Shown in pieces: positions 46,901 through 58,800 of a stretch of 64,000 bases of DNA (its first letter is position 1; each line of letters begins with the position of its first letter). Source of the stretch: Atopsyche davidsoni (taxonomy: Eukaryota; Arthropoda; Insecta; Trichoptera; Hydrobiosidae); the NCBI GenBank assembly GCA_022113835.1, contig JAILWY010000028.1:4278001-4342000 (forward strand). Direction: 5' to 3'. Under the pieces are notes generated by a model. That model had not been told where the DNA came from. It ran no database searches and saw only the letters and a list, made by a program, of their open reading frames with translations. The position numbers and the translations under genes are program-made.

Positions 46901-48489
46901 GCTTTTTCCGCATCATGTACTGTCAGGGCACCGGAACCGCAGACATCGTTCCAGTAGACACAGTCATCAACCTCATGGTGGTCGCCGCGTGGAGAACTGC
47001 CACGACCAGGTACATCCACTGGACCTACAACTCTGGCTCACGAGAACTCAAAGCATATGCATTCGTGTTATATGTCAGATGAGTTATAATAATGACGATG
47101 TACCTTAATTAATTACAATGGAATGATAATTTCAGAACTGAAGGTATCACAGTATACAACTGCTGTACTGGTCAACAGAAACCAATCATCTGGAAAGATT
47201 TTGTTTCACTGTGCTTCGATAATATTAGAAAACATCCTTTCAGTAAGTGTTCACGATGATTTATTTGAGGTTATTTTAATTAAAATATTCTTAAAATCAC
47301 GAAACCATTTCCGTGATTTCAAATATGAATATAATTTATTTTAATAACATTGGCTAACTACTTCAGTAACACACTAAATGAGAGCTGATTACAGAATACA
47401 AGCAACACCTGACACATTGTTTTAATTTTAAAGCACTAGCATCAAACCCCGGTTGAAACAGATAAACATCTCTGATGTGAACTTTATATAGGTGGGGAAT
47501 CATGGCTTAAGAAATGACTTTGCGTAGCGATGTCAGTCTCGCGTCTCTAAAGGATTTGGAATCCTTCTTAATCAGAGATTGTTTTGTCTATAGGTGAATT
47601 GATGTGGTGGCCAAATGGCAGAGTCTGCAACAGTAAACTGGCCCACCGGGTCACCAGCCTAGCCTTACACCGCCTGCCAGCACTCGTCACCGACTGCTTC
47701 TATCAGATCCTCGGCAAGAAACCAATGTAAGACCCCCACAGCTTTCTATAACTTTGACTTTAATCTTTATAGGCAATCCTCATTCAACATAGATCACTGA
47801 TATTAAATTACCAACACAAGGACAGAAATAGACAATGGAGAATTTTGGGAATATGTAATTAATAGAAAAAATTAAAATTTAACACTAATTTGCAGTTTAA
47901 ATATTTAACAAATATAGCGTTAATAAATAAAATAATATATTGATGCTCTAAATTTCTTTTTGCAGAATGATGAGAATCCAAGATAAACTGGAGAAAGCGG
48001 CTACGTGCCTAGAATATTTCACGATGAAGGAGTGGTTATTCCGAGACGATAATGTGCGGCGACTTTGCGGTGTCATGTCAGCTGATGACCGCTTAAAGTT
48101 TGACTTTGATGTGCGCAATATCCATTGGGACTCCTATCTTCAGAGTTACATTCTCGGCATTCGTCAGTTCATCTTCAAGGAGAGCCCTGCCTCCCTGCCT
48201 AGAGCGCGCGTCACTCTCTCCAGGTACGTCGACTTTCACTTACCTTTTATTGACGATTCAATGAAATATATGAATTATCGAGGCTCATATTTAGACTAAT
48301 AAATCAGAGATGAAGGTAATAAAATGCAACTCTTATTGTAGATACTATTGGTTCCACCGGCTGACGCAAGTAACGCTGGCACTGCTGGCGTGGAGGTTCG
48401 TGTTCATGCAGTCTGCGGCGCTGCGTCGCCTGTGGGGTGCCGCCCTGGCCGCGCTGGCCCGCGCTGTGCGTATGCTGCCGATGCTCTGA
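37854..48489 (+). CDS. FAR: Fatty acyl-CoA reductase (alcohol-forming), CG5065 type, complete, 11 coding exons
   Basis: Exons: 37854-37982, 44035-44151, 44821-44943, 45243-45368, 46043-46196, 46492-46593, 46817-47009, 47136-47242, 47594-47726, 47966-48223, 48342-48489. They total 1,590 nt, all introns are GT-AG, and the frame is unbroken: 529 residues, a usual length for insect FARs. Seen: Rossmann motif TGGTGFMG at 35-42, VVFHSAAT about 126-133, VHVSTAYCN 168-176, catalytic YTFTK (YxxxK) 223-227, VRPSI 246-250, DNLNGPTG 264-271, DIVPVD in exon 7. A FAR_C (male-sterile) domain spans roughly 372-470 and a hydrophobic C-terminal segment about 488-503. Known of the family: NADPH-dependent reduction of fatty acyl-CoA to fatty alcohol at ER or peroxisome membranes, for waxes, cuticular lipids or pheromone precursors. 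The start is fixed by an in-frame TGA 13 codons upstream (37815) with no ATG between. The CG5065 assignment rests on remembered overall similarity; the substrate is unknown. Confidence 0.96.
39535..39640 (+). mobile_element. Partial RTE-like LINE fragment in FAR intron 1
   Basis: The frame [20 protein letters not shown] matches the KERHWKEKANVDAEF segment of the other LINE tails. The fragment has lost the terminal AAG tail and diverges after about 100 bp. Confidence 0.6.
40725..40795 (-). mobile_element. Short RTE-like LINE fragment, minus strand, intron 1
   Basis: TTCCGCATCCACGTTAATTT and CATTCCAATGCCCATTTTCC are the reverse of GGGCATTGGAAGGAGAAAGTTAACGTGGATGCGGAA found in the other copies. 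Only about 70 bp are recognisable. Confidence 0.6.
41755..41950 (-). mobile_element. LINE tail fragment followed by TAGTGTAGTG repeat copy
   Basis: AAGTGCCTCTTCTCAGGCGATGTTGGTGACCATCGCACTGAACATAT (41760-41806) is the reverse of the terminal LINE segment. It runs into ATGGTTTTCTTAGGGGGAATAGTGTAGTGAG and CTGGCATTTAGATCTGATT, a second repeat family also seen near 8.95, 22.3, 24.45 and 32.35 kb. Both lie in FAR intron 1. Confidence 0.55.
43555..43732 (+). mobile_element. RTE-like LINE 3' fragment in FAR intron 1
   Basis: GGGGCATTGGAAGGAG leads into a frame reading [16 protein letters not shown], the LRxW(L)xxxSTTELxR motif near the C-terminus of the same LINE. It continues to GAGAAGAGGCACC and an (AGA)n tail ending about 43732. 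About 300 bp upstream of FAR exon 2, in sense orientation. Confidence 0.75.
44035..44151 (+). CDS. FAR: FAR coding exon 2: Rossmann fold, first helix and second strand
   Basis: Encodes residues 44-82, including [11 protein letters not shown] and [16 protein letters not shown] follows the second beta-strand, the usual cofactor-specificity region of extended short-chain dehydrogenases. Acceptor TTATAG, donor CCA|GTGAGT; both ends phase 0. Confidence 0.95.
44700..44765 (+). repeat. CCGGTCACC-family end fragment in FAR intron 2
   Basis: ATGTGGAAACATTACTAAATG followed by ACCGAGTACTTTCTGTCAAAAATG is the outer end of the family, as at 61.5 kb. It ends about 55 bp before FAR exon 3. Confidence 0.45.
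44821..44943 (+). CDS. FAR: FAR coding exon 3: [11 protein letters not shown] region
   Basis: Encodes residues 83-123. It starts [10 protein letters not shown] and contains [14 protein letters not shown], the conserved GD(V/I) turn that contacts the adenine side of the cofactor in this family. Acceptor CACACAG, donor AAG|GTAATG; phase 0 at both ends. Confidence 0.95.
45243..45368 (+). CDS. FAR: FAR coding exon 4: [13 protein letters not shown] segment
   Basis: Encodes residues 124-165 with two of the most conserved FAR stretches, [13 protein letters not shown] and the [13 protein letters not shown] helix. Acceptor TTTCAG, donor GAG|GTCAGT; phase 0 at both ends. Confidence 0.95.
46043..46196 (+). 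CDS. FAR: FAR coding exon 5: [12 protein letters not shown] active-site strand
   Basis: Encodes residues 166-216 plus the first base of Gly217. VHVSTAYCN carries the conserved serine that partners the catalytic YxxxK in this superfamily. Acceptor TTCTAG, donor ATAG|GTAATC. Confidence 0.95.
46492..46593 (+). CDS. FAR: FAR coding exon 6: catalytic YxxxK
   Basis: Completes Gly217 and encodes residues 218-250. It contains the [14 protein letters not shown] block with catalytic Tyr223 and Lys227, then the PVAIVRPSI strand. Acceptor TTTCAG, donor ATAG|GTGAGT. Confidence 0.95.
46817..47009 (+). CDS. FAR: FAR coding exon 7: substrate-binding region
   Basis: Completes Val251 and encodes residues 252-314 plus two bases of Arg315. 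It holds the family signatures [21 protein letters not shown] and DIVPVD followed by INLMVVAAW. Acceptor TTTCAG, donor CCAG|GTACAT. Confidence 0.95.
47136..47242 (+). CDS. FAR: FAR coding exon 8: end of the reductase domain
   Basis: Completes Arg315 and encodes residues 316-350 plus one base of Ser351. It includes the conserved [12 protein letters not shown](I)W stretch at the boundary between the NAD-binding and FAR_C domains. Acceptor TTTCAG, donor TTCA|GTAAGT. Confidence 0.94.
47594..47726 (+). CDS. FAR: FAR coding exon 9: linker and start of FAR_C
   Basis: Completes Ser351 and encodes residues 352-394 plus two bases of Ile395. It begins [14 protein letters not shown] and runs into the hydrophobic [20 protein letters not shown] helix that opens the FAR_C region. 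Acceptor CTATAG, donor CCAAT|GTAAGA. Confidence 0.94.
47966..48223 (+). CDS. FAR: FAR coding exon 10: FAR_C (male-sterile) domain
   Basis: Largest coding exon. It completes Ile395 and encodes residues 396-480 plus two bases of Arg481. FAR_C hallmarks are visible: [23 protein letters not shown], and [13 protein letters not shown] followed by [12 protein letters not shown]. Acceptor TTGCAG, donor CCAG|GTACGT. Confidence 0.95.
48342..48489 (+). CDS. FAR: FAR coding exon 11: C-terminal membrane tail and stop
   Basis: Completes Arg481 and encodes residues 482-529, then TGA. YYWFHRL is followed by the hydrophobic [13 protein letters not shown] segment, then an Ala/Leu/Arg-rich amphipathic tail ending RMLPML. 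Insect FARs of this type usually end in such a membrane anchor. GC content rises sharply here. The frame stays open for 37 codons after the TGA, ending at a TAA at 48601. Confidence 0.94.
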
Positions 48490-51400
48490 GGCGCTGCAAG
48501 GCACTGCAAGATACTGCAAGGCATTGTGAAGCGCATCTCTTCTAGTAATTCAGTCGCTTCCATACTTACATGCGCATTCAATGGAGATTCTAAAAAAAAT
48601 TAATAACTGCAACGGTGGAGTAAATAGCGATGGCCGATTTCAAAACTGTAACGAGTTCAAAGTTGTCATATTCTAGGTAGTCATGTTTAATAAGGGCGGT
48701 AAACTATATTATCACTTCATTATACTATTATCAACTCGTAATGCCAAAATTTGAATTGCAAAATTTCAAATGGTTACAGCTTGGAAACGGTTCACAATGT
48801 GACCTTTTGTAACATTTTTCATTATTTAGAATTCCCTGTTTACAGTCAGTTATTGAAGTTTACGCAAATAGTACAGATCTGCTAAAAATATGTCTGCAGT
48901 ACGACTTCCATGAACCATGTTAATATAGAGTCATCGAGATGTTCAATTCCCTTTGACTGGTGATGGTGTTATTCTATATTATTCTCGTGGGATAATTAAC
49001 CGTCCCGGTGTTTAAAAGACAAACGCTATAAAATCTTATTTATTTCAAATCTCTTTCGATAAAAATGATTGTGTAGAGATTCCTTAATGCCAATACTTCA
49101 TGGAAAAATGTTAAAACATATTAGTAGCAGGCCTTAACTATTTAATATTTTGTATCCAATAGTATATCGATCCCGAATACAAAGAATCCCTGTAATTGAT
49201 GCAGTTATCTACAGTACATACCTTGCTCAGTGATATTTTATAAATGTGCTCTGTATTTTTTCTGGGGTTTTTTCTGTCATTTGTGGACTATGTTAAGTTT
49301 ATGTCAACCTTATTTCGTAAACATTTTGATTTAAAAAAAAATTCAAGTTCTATGTTTTTTTTCTGCTAATTATTTATATTTTTCACAAACGACGTCCCTT
49401 TGGATACGTTAGGGTTCAGAAACACGTTGCGAGAAATATGAATCTTTAGTGAAATAAAGCACAGCTTGCCCGTTATTTTAGTAAGTATTCTCTGTGGGTT
49501 AGTAAAAATTAACTTCCACAAAAAGGACGCCTTGAACATAGGTAATTTTATTTTGTACCGCTTGAAACTTGTTTTCATAAGAGTCTCAACCTTCTGTTGA
49601 TTTCGATTGTCATTCTTCCATTTTTAGGTTATTTCTTAAGAAGGCTACTCAACGGTTGAACAAGTCCGGAGACACGTGTCAAATGGCAATCGTCAGATGA
49701 CGAGCGACGGAACATGAAGAAAAATTCCTCTATCCCTGTACTCTTTTAATATGATTAGGTGACATATAAATATATTTAAATAATATTAAGGAGTAGGTAT
49801 ATTCCAGACATATGTGGAAACTGAAGAAAACTTGGTGATTTTGTTACATTTTTATTGTTGTTAGCACACTTGGTACATTTCATTGGCAAAGATTTCAACA
49901 TACCGAAAACACAATACAAAGGTTTGCTCACACGTAAGGCATTTTATACAGATAATTCATTATCCATTATCACGGAATAATTATCTCTGAAAGAATATTG
50001 TCAACGTTTTTGTATTTGTCATGAAACTTTGCCAATGGAGTGCATTATAAATATGTATCATTATAGATTTGTTATGTTAAGTTGTATCGCTAACCGATTG
50101 GGGGGGCAATGGTGAAATGATTGGCTACTATATTTAGTTACGCGAGGATTATAAGTTCATCAAAATCTATCTATCTTGCCTATACTGGTTGATTCATATT
50201 GGCTTGCGTGGACTTGTCCACCTGCCGGGTCTATCACGAATCGAGTCAAATAATAGTTACACGCATATCAAATATGCTCTCGAAAAATGTTGAAACCTTT
50301 GCAATAAAATAATATTGAGATATTCAAGAGGATCGAAATCTACTTAGCTAATTCTTATAATATTGTGTTTTTTTTATTGCAGTCGAGAATTGCTTTGAAA
50401 AGAATTGGTAATTAGTAAAAACATAAAAATAAATCATTATTTTATTAGAATAAAAAAAATTAAATTTATCTGCTGTTTGTATGAATCTACCAGCATATAA
50501 CTTATTATTTATCGTTATGTAAATAGTGTATTTATAATTATTTATTATTTCTTGTCCATTTTGTATTTATTTCTTATTCACAATGAGACAAAGGCATTGC
50601 TGGCTTGTTTTTGAGGAAACCATCGCATTGCAGGCTTGTCTCACTCGGTATCGCGTGTTTTATAGGATTGTTTATATATTGAGTTAGATTTTCTAAATAT
50701 GTTAGTTGTTTACTCTTGATTTAAGTTTTTTCATCACGCCATCATCATACATAAGAATATTTTTATCCAAGTAAGCCTCACTTGCCGAGAAATAGAATGG
50801 TCAGTTGCCTTTTTTATATGATTCATGATGATGGATGAGTTTGCGCTGAACAAACAGTGAGCGCTTGGTAGCCGAGCTTCGAAAGCACCCGTCTTCCGCC
50901 AACATTCGACAAATGAACAGCCTCTATTGTTAATAGTGCACGGCTGGGACGTTGCTTCGATGGGAACTTCTTTATAGTTTTATTATTATCGCCAATTTTA
51001 CACATTTTGCATATTTTCTAAACTCCTCGAAAATTCTTCCATAGAATTTATGTAACTTTTATATTTTTTTCCTCGTAATAATTTTGAAAACCTTAAACTA
51101 TCTAAATGTAATACGCATTGTTTCCATTTGATGCTGAAAAAAAAATACAATTTATTATTTGCGATAAATGAATTCCCATTGCTTTGTGAAAATCTTCCCA
51201 ATAATTTTCAAAATTTATGTAGAAAATGTAGAAAATAAAATAACTGTGTAGCGTTGCATATTATTTTTAAGTTGTTGACTCAATTATATTTTTCCTTTTG
51301 ATAATTACATCCAATTTTTTTTATATAATCATTTTAGATTCGGATTATTTTGGAAAATTAACATGGTAATATTTCAGATTGACAATTTCTTCTAAAATAC

Positions 51401-52613
51401 TCAGTCTTTATTTAATTTGTTGATTATTGTTGATGTTGTTTTTTTTTTTTTTGTGTTTTTGTTATAATGTATAGTTCTTGAATATGAATTCTTATATACA
51501 GGTATCAATTGCTTAAAATATAACAATAAAATAATAAATAAAAACAATTCCATTACACTTGCTGATCAGCATATAAATGAAGGCATTTTTGATAGTGTCG
51601 AGAGTGATTGCATTTGTCCATTCAGGGCAACGTCACGTCATTTTGTTCAATTGTTATTGATGTTTGTTGTATGTGGTCTTGAGCATTGCGCCTTTGTGAG
51701 ATAGTGAAGATTTGTATATTCCTCATATTATTAATATTTATGTCTGTGTGAAATAGTAACGATCTGTAGATTTTTCCAGCATACCGGACCCATATCCAAC
51801 GACAACATCCATGACCACCTACAACATGGATTAATAGATTTATGTGTGTAAAGCCACCTGCTGAATATGACATGGCGATGGAAATATAGTTAACACGCTA
51901 TACATATTTACACACAACAGGCATAATAATATAATGTTAGTGTAAGGTAAAGTTACCTGTATATAAAAATATCAATAGTGTGGGGAAAGAGAAGAAAATA
52001 ATCATTAATTATTTTTGACGTTGCATTCCCTTGTTCTGTTACGGAAAATGCAATAGTTGATTTGTTTTATCAAACTTTTTTGTTGAATGCCTCCTCGGGC
52101 CCTCTGGTACTTTTGGTGGTATTATATTAATTTATTTAATATTGAGAACAAGCAAACCCGGTACTGGTGAATGTTGATCATTTCAAAAGTTTTAAGGTGC
52201 ACAAAATACAGTCATTCTAATATTTACTTTTTATGAATTTAGTACTGATTGCTGACTTATTTATTTCTTTGGCGTAATAATGTATATTTAAATAAACTTT
52301 ATAATGGATTTAAAGTCTACTATAGATATGTAATTAAATTATATGTATTATAAAAAGACTTGTTATTTTCACATTATTCTTGCCACAAATTTCAAGTTAT
52401 AAGGCAGTTTATGATAAATTTAAAATTCAAATTTTTACAATGAACCCGAAATAGTTTTTACTCGTAGCAGTTAGTTTTATTTTACAGAAATTATTGAAAA
52501 TTGTATTTTAATGTTCTTTTGACCTAAAAAAAGACAATTCACGCTTATCGGGATATTTGATTTCCATTAAACTTACGAGTGACATGATTGATAAGCGTGC
52601 TTGTCGATTGCGA

Positions 52614-52667
52614 GTCCTTCTGCGCCGGTGGCTTCCGCTCGAGCGGGAGCCACCGGTGCGGAAGGAT
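52614..52667 (+). ncRNA. GC-rich RNA hairpin downstream of FAR
   Basis: Arms 52614-52640 and 52641-52667 are inverted copies meeting at CTCGAG. Every mismatch to a perfect palindrome (52634/52647, 52624/52657, 52621/52660, 52614/52667) is a G-U pair in + strand RNA, giving about 24-25 pairs closed by a 4-6 nt loop. The stem is far more GC-rich than its surroundings. It is on the FAR sense strand about 4.1 kb past the stop, so it could be a 3' UTR structure or a separate small RNA. Confidence 0.45.
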
Positions 52668-55634
52668 CGGAGCCTAGCTTAGCTACAGATGACCTGTACA
52701 TAAATGCATGTATTAGCCTGTTCATATTATTTATGTACATACTGTGATGCCGCCTGACACATGCGGTATATTTAGTTATAAATTGTGATTTGTTTTACTT
52801 GGTTTTTAAGTTTTTATTTATTACCATAAACAGCTTTTTATTACTCTCGTGTTTTATTTTTCCTTTTACATTATTTGTTTTGCATTTTTTTTTAAATTTA
52901 GTTGTCACTGTTAGTTGTGTAGTGATTATACTCAAAGAAAACTTCAGTTCCCAATGAACGATGATGGACCGAGCGTGCGAGAGAGACCGTACCCTGCGAG
53001 TATCTTCCAGTCCACTGTCTCGTTTATTCTTATCACCTTTTCTGCACAGTACCTTTTATTACATATAGAATTTGATTTTCTTCAAACAATTTCTTTACCA
53101 AACCACTTGATAAAAATTTGTATCTATTAATTTTTTTAAGAAAGACTGGAGTTTTGAGTTTCATTTTCAATTTAATTTAGATGAAGCTGACAACAGTAAT
53201 TCTTTATCAACTTGTATTAATTTGATTATTAATCAATATTTTAAAAATGAATGTCCAGTTTTCACATGGTTTGTGTGTATAAAAGAAAGATTTACAGCGT
53301 GGGTTAACTATGTACAAAAATTAATCTAATATAGAGATAATGGTGATATATAAAGTCTAGCTAATACATTTTGCAAATAGAAGAAGTTATTCACCATGAG
53401 AACTGCGGTTCCGATATCTATTGATAAACACTTAAAAATCAATGTTAATAAACAATTATGATAAAAAAATATTATTGTTATCATGTGCCTACAAAAATAG
53501 CCAATAATTTAATATGTGTAAATTTAAATATCCGCATCTGCCTATACCTAAAAATAATATTTTTATATTAGAAAGCATAATATTCTGTTTCTAGCGTATG
53601 TAGTATCATTCTACAAGACCATAATATATTTATTTATTTTAACAACTCGAAGCTTAGTAACTACAAATGAATGTTGTTTTTTTTATATGTTTAATGTTGT
53701 GTAAAAATATGCCTAGTAAATACACTCGTCACACGTATTCAATAAAAAAAATAGATAAGTATTATCATAAAATTGTTGACTTATGGCTGCGGGTGGTGAC
53801 ACTAATGTATAGATCTTCCAAATCGATTGATGTTTCGCGTCATAAATAAGCGTAATCCTTGTTCGGTCTCTTCCTCATTAGGATATACTCATATTTATAT
53901 TTTTAGCAATGAGCAAATTGTAAATTATTGATTTTTTAAAAGACGTTGTTACCTCTAAAAAAAAATGCCACTAACACTGGCTTCAAAGCAATATCATATT
54001 TGTGAAATATGGTGCTCATAGCAAAATAAAAATAAATACTTAGTCCACGGCTATCAAATCTATTGATGCGATAAAATAGTATGTACCTATTTAGGTGTTT
54101 GTTGTCATTTATATAAGATTATCACATTTAATCTATCTCCTAGTTGAAAGACACATACAGAGGAATTAAAGAAACAAATTACTATTGTAAAATTTGCCTT
54201 CTATATCGAGCATGCCTTGCATAAGCCCGAAGGAAAACTTAAGCGTAGGTTCAATACTTTAATTCATTTTAAATATTTGTCAAACGTTGACTGTATTGAA
54301 ATCTTTATGCCATGTCAGAAAAATGTTAAATACTGTGAAACAAAAATAAAGACGAACCTGCCACGTGTTATACTTCAAAGTTCTTATTAAATTTAACCCC
54401 GGTTGTGATCCCCGAGCTAACGATATTTATGATGATATTTTTTTAACGTATTGGATTCCATTAGGGCAGAATATTTATTTTCAATAATTTTCTGCTGGGA
54501 AAACTCTCGAGTCTCTTAAATTTTTGTAATCTTGCATCCATAATATACAGGAAATAATATATTAACAACATAAAACGTTCTGCTAAAATCTAGTTAGTCA
54601 GTAGAAAATATTAATATTGAATTTTTCATTTATATAAATATATTTTTTTTATAAATAAATAAATGAGCATAAATCATAAACTATTATACAATTTCAATTA
54701 CACGCAGTTATTATTATTTTTACTTTGTAATAATTTTTATTTTTTAATAAATGGCATCGGTTTTACAAAGAATCATTAGCGTCTAGCGTGTGTTGAAATA
54801 TTATATATTATAAATCAAAAGAAACCACTTCAAATAATATATTATTTTATTTTATTTTATTTCATTGAAAATGCGTACTAATAACACTCGTGAATTAAAA
54901 TGCTTTTGAAAAAATTTAACTAAAAAATTATTTAAAACTTCAATCTGCAGTGATCGACTAAAAACCTGCGGAGAAAAATATTAAATCTTAACATTTACAT
55001 TCTGTGTGGCAATAAATATTTAGGCCAATGTTAAAATTTGTATGTTTTGACACAATTCACGTGGTTTATTAAAACCAATACCCTAAATATTGTTTCTTGT
55101 AATTTTTAATTTGTGCAAATTTGCTTTCTTTGAATGAAAACATTAAATTGATTGATTTTATCTTTATCGAGAAAATATAGTGCTCGGAAAATCTCCCAAC
55201 TCTTAAGATCTACGCGCAACCATTTTTCTAATATAAACTTGGAAAACATACTTTTTATGACTCTTTGGCTCCTTGTCTAATTTGAATTAAATATTTTAGT
55301 CTTAATTTAATAACGAATTTACAAAAAATCTTGTCAGCGTAGCGAAAAATCAATTGTAAAAATATTCATTTAATGGCTTTCCATTTTATAATTTTAAGGT
55401 GTTAAAACTTGACTAAATGCTTATACATTAATTATCTAACACGTAAATATCAAAACTTCTCGGTTAATTTGCTATCTTGGTAATAATTTTAAACGTGATG
55501 AATAATTGAGACATCGAAATATAATATGATTTAGATTTTCAACAAAATATTGGCAAAATAAAAAATCAGTTTGTACTTCTTCCGATCATATGGACTGTAT
55601 TTAAATTACGCTATTATAATAATTGATTTTTTTT

Positions 55635-55800
55635 CATCTTCTTCTGATGCCTCTCCTCATACGAGGTTTGAAAATACCACTGGCAAAACTAAATATAAAT
55701 ATGAAAAATCACTAAAATATTTCTTCTCTTTATGTAAAAAATGTCATAATGGAATTCCCGCGAGTACTTTCTGTTTAAAAATATTGGTTAATATAAAAGA
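55635..55800. repeat. LINE-tail and CCGGTCACC-family fragments
   Basis: TCTTCTTCTGATGCCTCTCCTCATACGAGGTTTG (about 55639-55672) is the reversed LINE terminus. About 75 bp later AATGGAATTCCCGCGAGTACTTTCTG matches the outer end of the CCGGTCACC family. These are the only clear repeats between 48.5 and 61.3 kb. Confidence 0.5.
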
Positions 55801-58800
55801 GTTTATACTCATCGAAGTCCTCGGGATACTTTCAATACGTTTTCAAATTTCATCCTCTTGTTTATAAAGCATTGGCTAGTAACGTTTAGATAAACAATAT
55901 TATTTGTTTTTATGTATTATAAAACTCAAACACCAAGTTGCACTTTAGCTCACTTGTTAAAAATATTATTAGTCGACATTATACCTTTCAGGATGGAAGA
56001 ATAATCATTTCCATTATAAGTCAAATCATAATGATTGATATTATCAAATTAACGCATATATGCATATATTGAAATAATATTAAAGGTTGGACCGAATGAT
56101 CTGTAATCATTTGGTAAGAAATATGAAAAACATTACAGTTTTATACAAACTTTAGTACTTACATATAACGTTGTTAATAAGCTGTAAATATTTTGCATTC
56201 ATAATAACTGATAAATAAAGTTTGAGGGATATTTTGATTATGAAAGCCGATGTATTTGTTTTAGTGTTTTAAGTTATAACACATATTATTAAATAATAGA
56301 CGTACTCCTTTATACGAATACCTCTATTATAATGCCAATATTTTCGCATAACTACGTCGAAGGCTAACGATGCAGACTTAGCTATTTTGATTGCGAAATC
56401 CTAACCTAACATACCTTATTTACCTTCTCGGACTAAGATAATTATAATATTGCACCGTGCAACGTTAATATATCAGTATAAATAAATTAATGATACAGTT
56501 TTGCACATCGAATTGTGATTATCAACTAGGACAATGAATGAAACTGGGACACTTTTAATTTCAATTGCAAATAAATATTTAATATTACTTATATTTTGTT
56601 TATAATACATTAAAAAGCATTTCAAGGTTATAATCGTGAATTTCGATACAAGAATGGAGGATTAATAAACGTTTAAATTTTTAAAGATTTCAGCTTCATG
56701 AAATTTATACTTTTTTTATAAATATGTTGAAATTAAAGGTAAACTTATAAAATATTACCATTTTACCTTTTATATAGTTTGTTCGAAGAGAGAGACTCGA
56801 AGCTCAGTACGATCAGAAACCATCAAAGAGAGATAAGCTTCACAGGCTTGCATTTTTTGATACCTGCATCGCTACTTTTCTGCGTCCAATTATTCTTAAA
56901 TTTTTTTATTTACTGCAAAATAATGCCATATACATAACCATAACCGTGAATTTGTGAAAAAACACCGCCACGATAGTCCCGACTCCTTCAAATGAGCGCT
57001 GTTGGGCTATTATCTATTCAAACAAATAATTTTTTTCTATTCAACGAAATAAAAATAATTATCTTCTACGTTGAATAATTCTTACGACTTATCAAATAAA
57101 AATTTCAGAATATTTCGTCACAAGTATTATTTTTGGTATATTTTAGGTTTATTTATACACAGTGCCCAGCGTTAAAAAAAAACGTTTTATGACGTCACTT
57201 TAAAGCGATGGATGAAAAGAAACTACGCGGTGAAAGAATAAAACCGATAGACCGAATTAGCTGAAGAAATTAATTTATAAGAAACGGCAGATTTCGCAGA
57301 ATGAAACGAACGATATGAAATTTAATAACTTGTTTTTAATCGGGATATTTGTTTTTTTTTTTTATTATCAATATATTTTTGGTCAGTACTCGAACGAACT
57401 CGACTTGCTGGACAAACGGTAAGGAATCCCAGAATTAGTGCACTTTCGATTGAAAACGATCAAGTTTGAAATACATAAGATTTTTAACTATCTAACTTAA
57501 GTCTACGCCTTTGTATCTTTTAATTATCAAACATTGGAAACTTCTTATAGCTAGCTATACCCCAATGAAAACTAATTGAATATAAATTTTCTTGCTAATG
57601 TAAATAATAACGTAAGGTTGATTTAGATTTATTTTCAACCAAACTTATTTATCTTGTATTACTAACGTACATTTTAAGGCAAATTTATAAAAAAAAGCTT
57701 TCAATTGGTATAGGAATGAAATGGATAAATCTAGTTAAGTAGATATTATAGGATATGTGATTATATATATTCAATTTAGATTTGTAAACTCTGTGCTCAA
57801 TTTGTTCAATGATTCCAAGATATGAGAATAATTAGGATGATACTGGACTGACGGGCGATTAGTTAGAGCTGTCCAAGGGATTTGTAATCACTAACATTGT
57901 TTTCAAATTAAAGTATGTATTAAGCGAACGTGCGGCAAGGCAAACTGAGAACTTGTTGATTTCTTGAAAGTGACAAAATTAGTACGACTTCAAAAAGATA
58001 TGTTACTACGATTATTTTACTCGAAACCGAAACTGTTATCCTATAATATAAATATTATATATTCCAAGTAGTTTATCCAAAATGCAAAAGAATTACAATG
58101 CCTTCAGGACTATTTACTATTTTAAGTATCCTAACTTGTTATTGCTTCCGATGTTTTTTTTTTTTTATGTGAGGTAAGGATTAGGTTGCTAGGAAAAGTA
58201 TTATCGAAATATCTCATCTTCCGTAAATGTCGACAGAACGTTTATTATTGTCTAAATTTATTTTTGTATTGTTTCACTTTTATAATAAAGTAGGAGAGCA
58301 TTTTCAAACACCAAGCAGCGTATTCATATCAAGATAGTTAATATTCATTATGACTGTGAGTACTCTAAGATTGTGGCCATTGGAAAAATAATTTGTTTAT
58401 AAATGTTGTAGAGTTACTACTGTGTGTTCATCGTGCTTTGGTTGCGGGTTCGTGTCATTTTATCGTCCTCGAGATCGACAACTACAACTCATCAAATAAA
58501 CTATTGTAAAAAAAACCTTTTTTAAAAATTTTTCTCAGTGTATAAGTCTTGGATAAAATATTTTTCTTAATCAAATGAAATAATACGTGTTGTAGGCAAT
58601 ATTGTCTAGAGGAAGGAAGGAAAGCTGCATTCCTGTTTACATAATAATATTACCTGTTAATGTTTCCAGTTTTGTGTAAACGACCATCTTCCTAAGGAGA
58701 TGATTTTGTATTTGAAATATTGAGACTTTGTTTTTAGGGCTGTAAAATGAAGATTGTGAAGAAATACATGGAAATGGTTTCGAAAAGAAATGCAAACATA

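Noticed and set aside
48304..48581. Minus-strand and alternate-frame ORFs over the last FAR exon
   Set aside because: Shadows of FAR exon 11 in GC-rich coding sequence.
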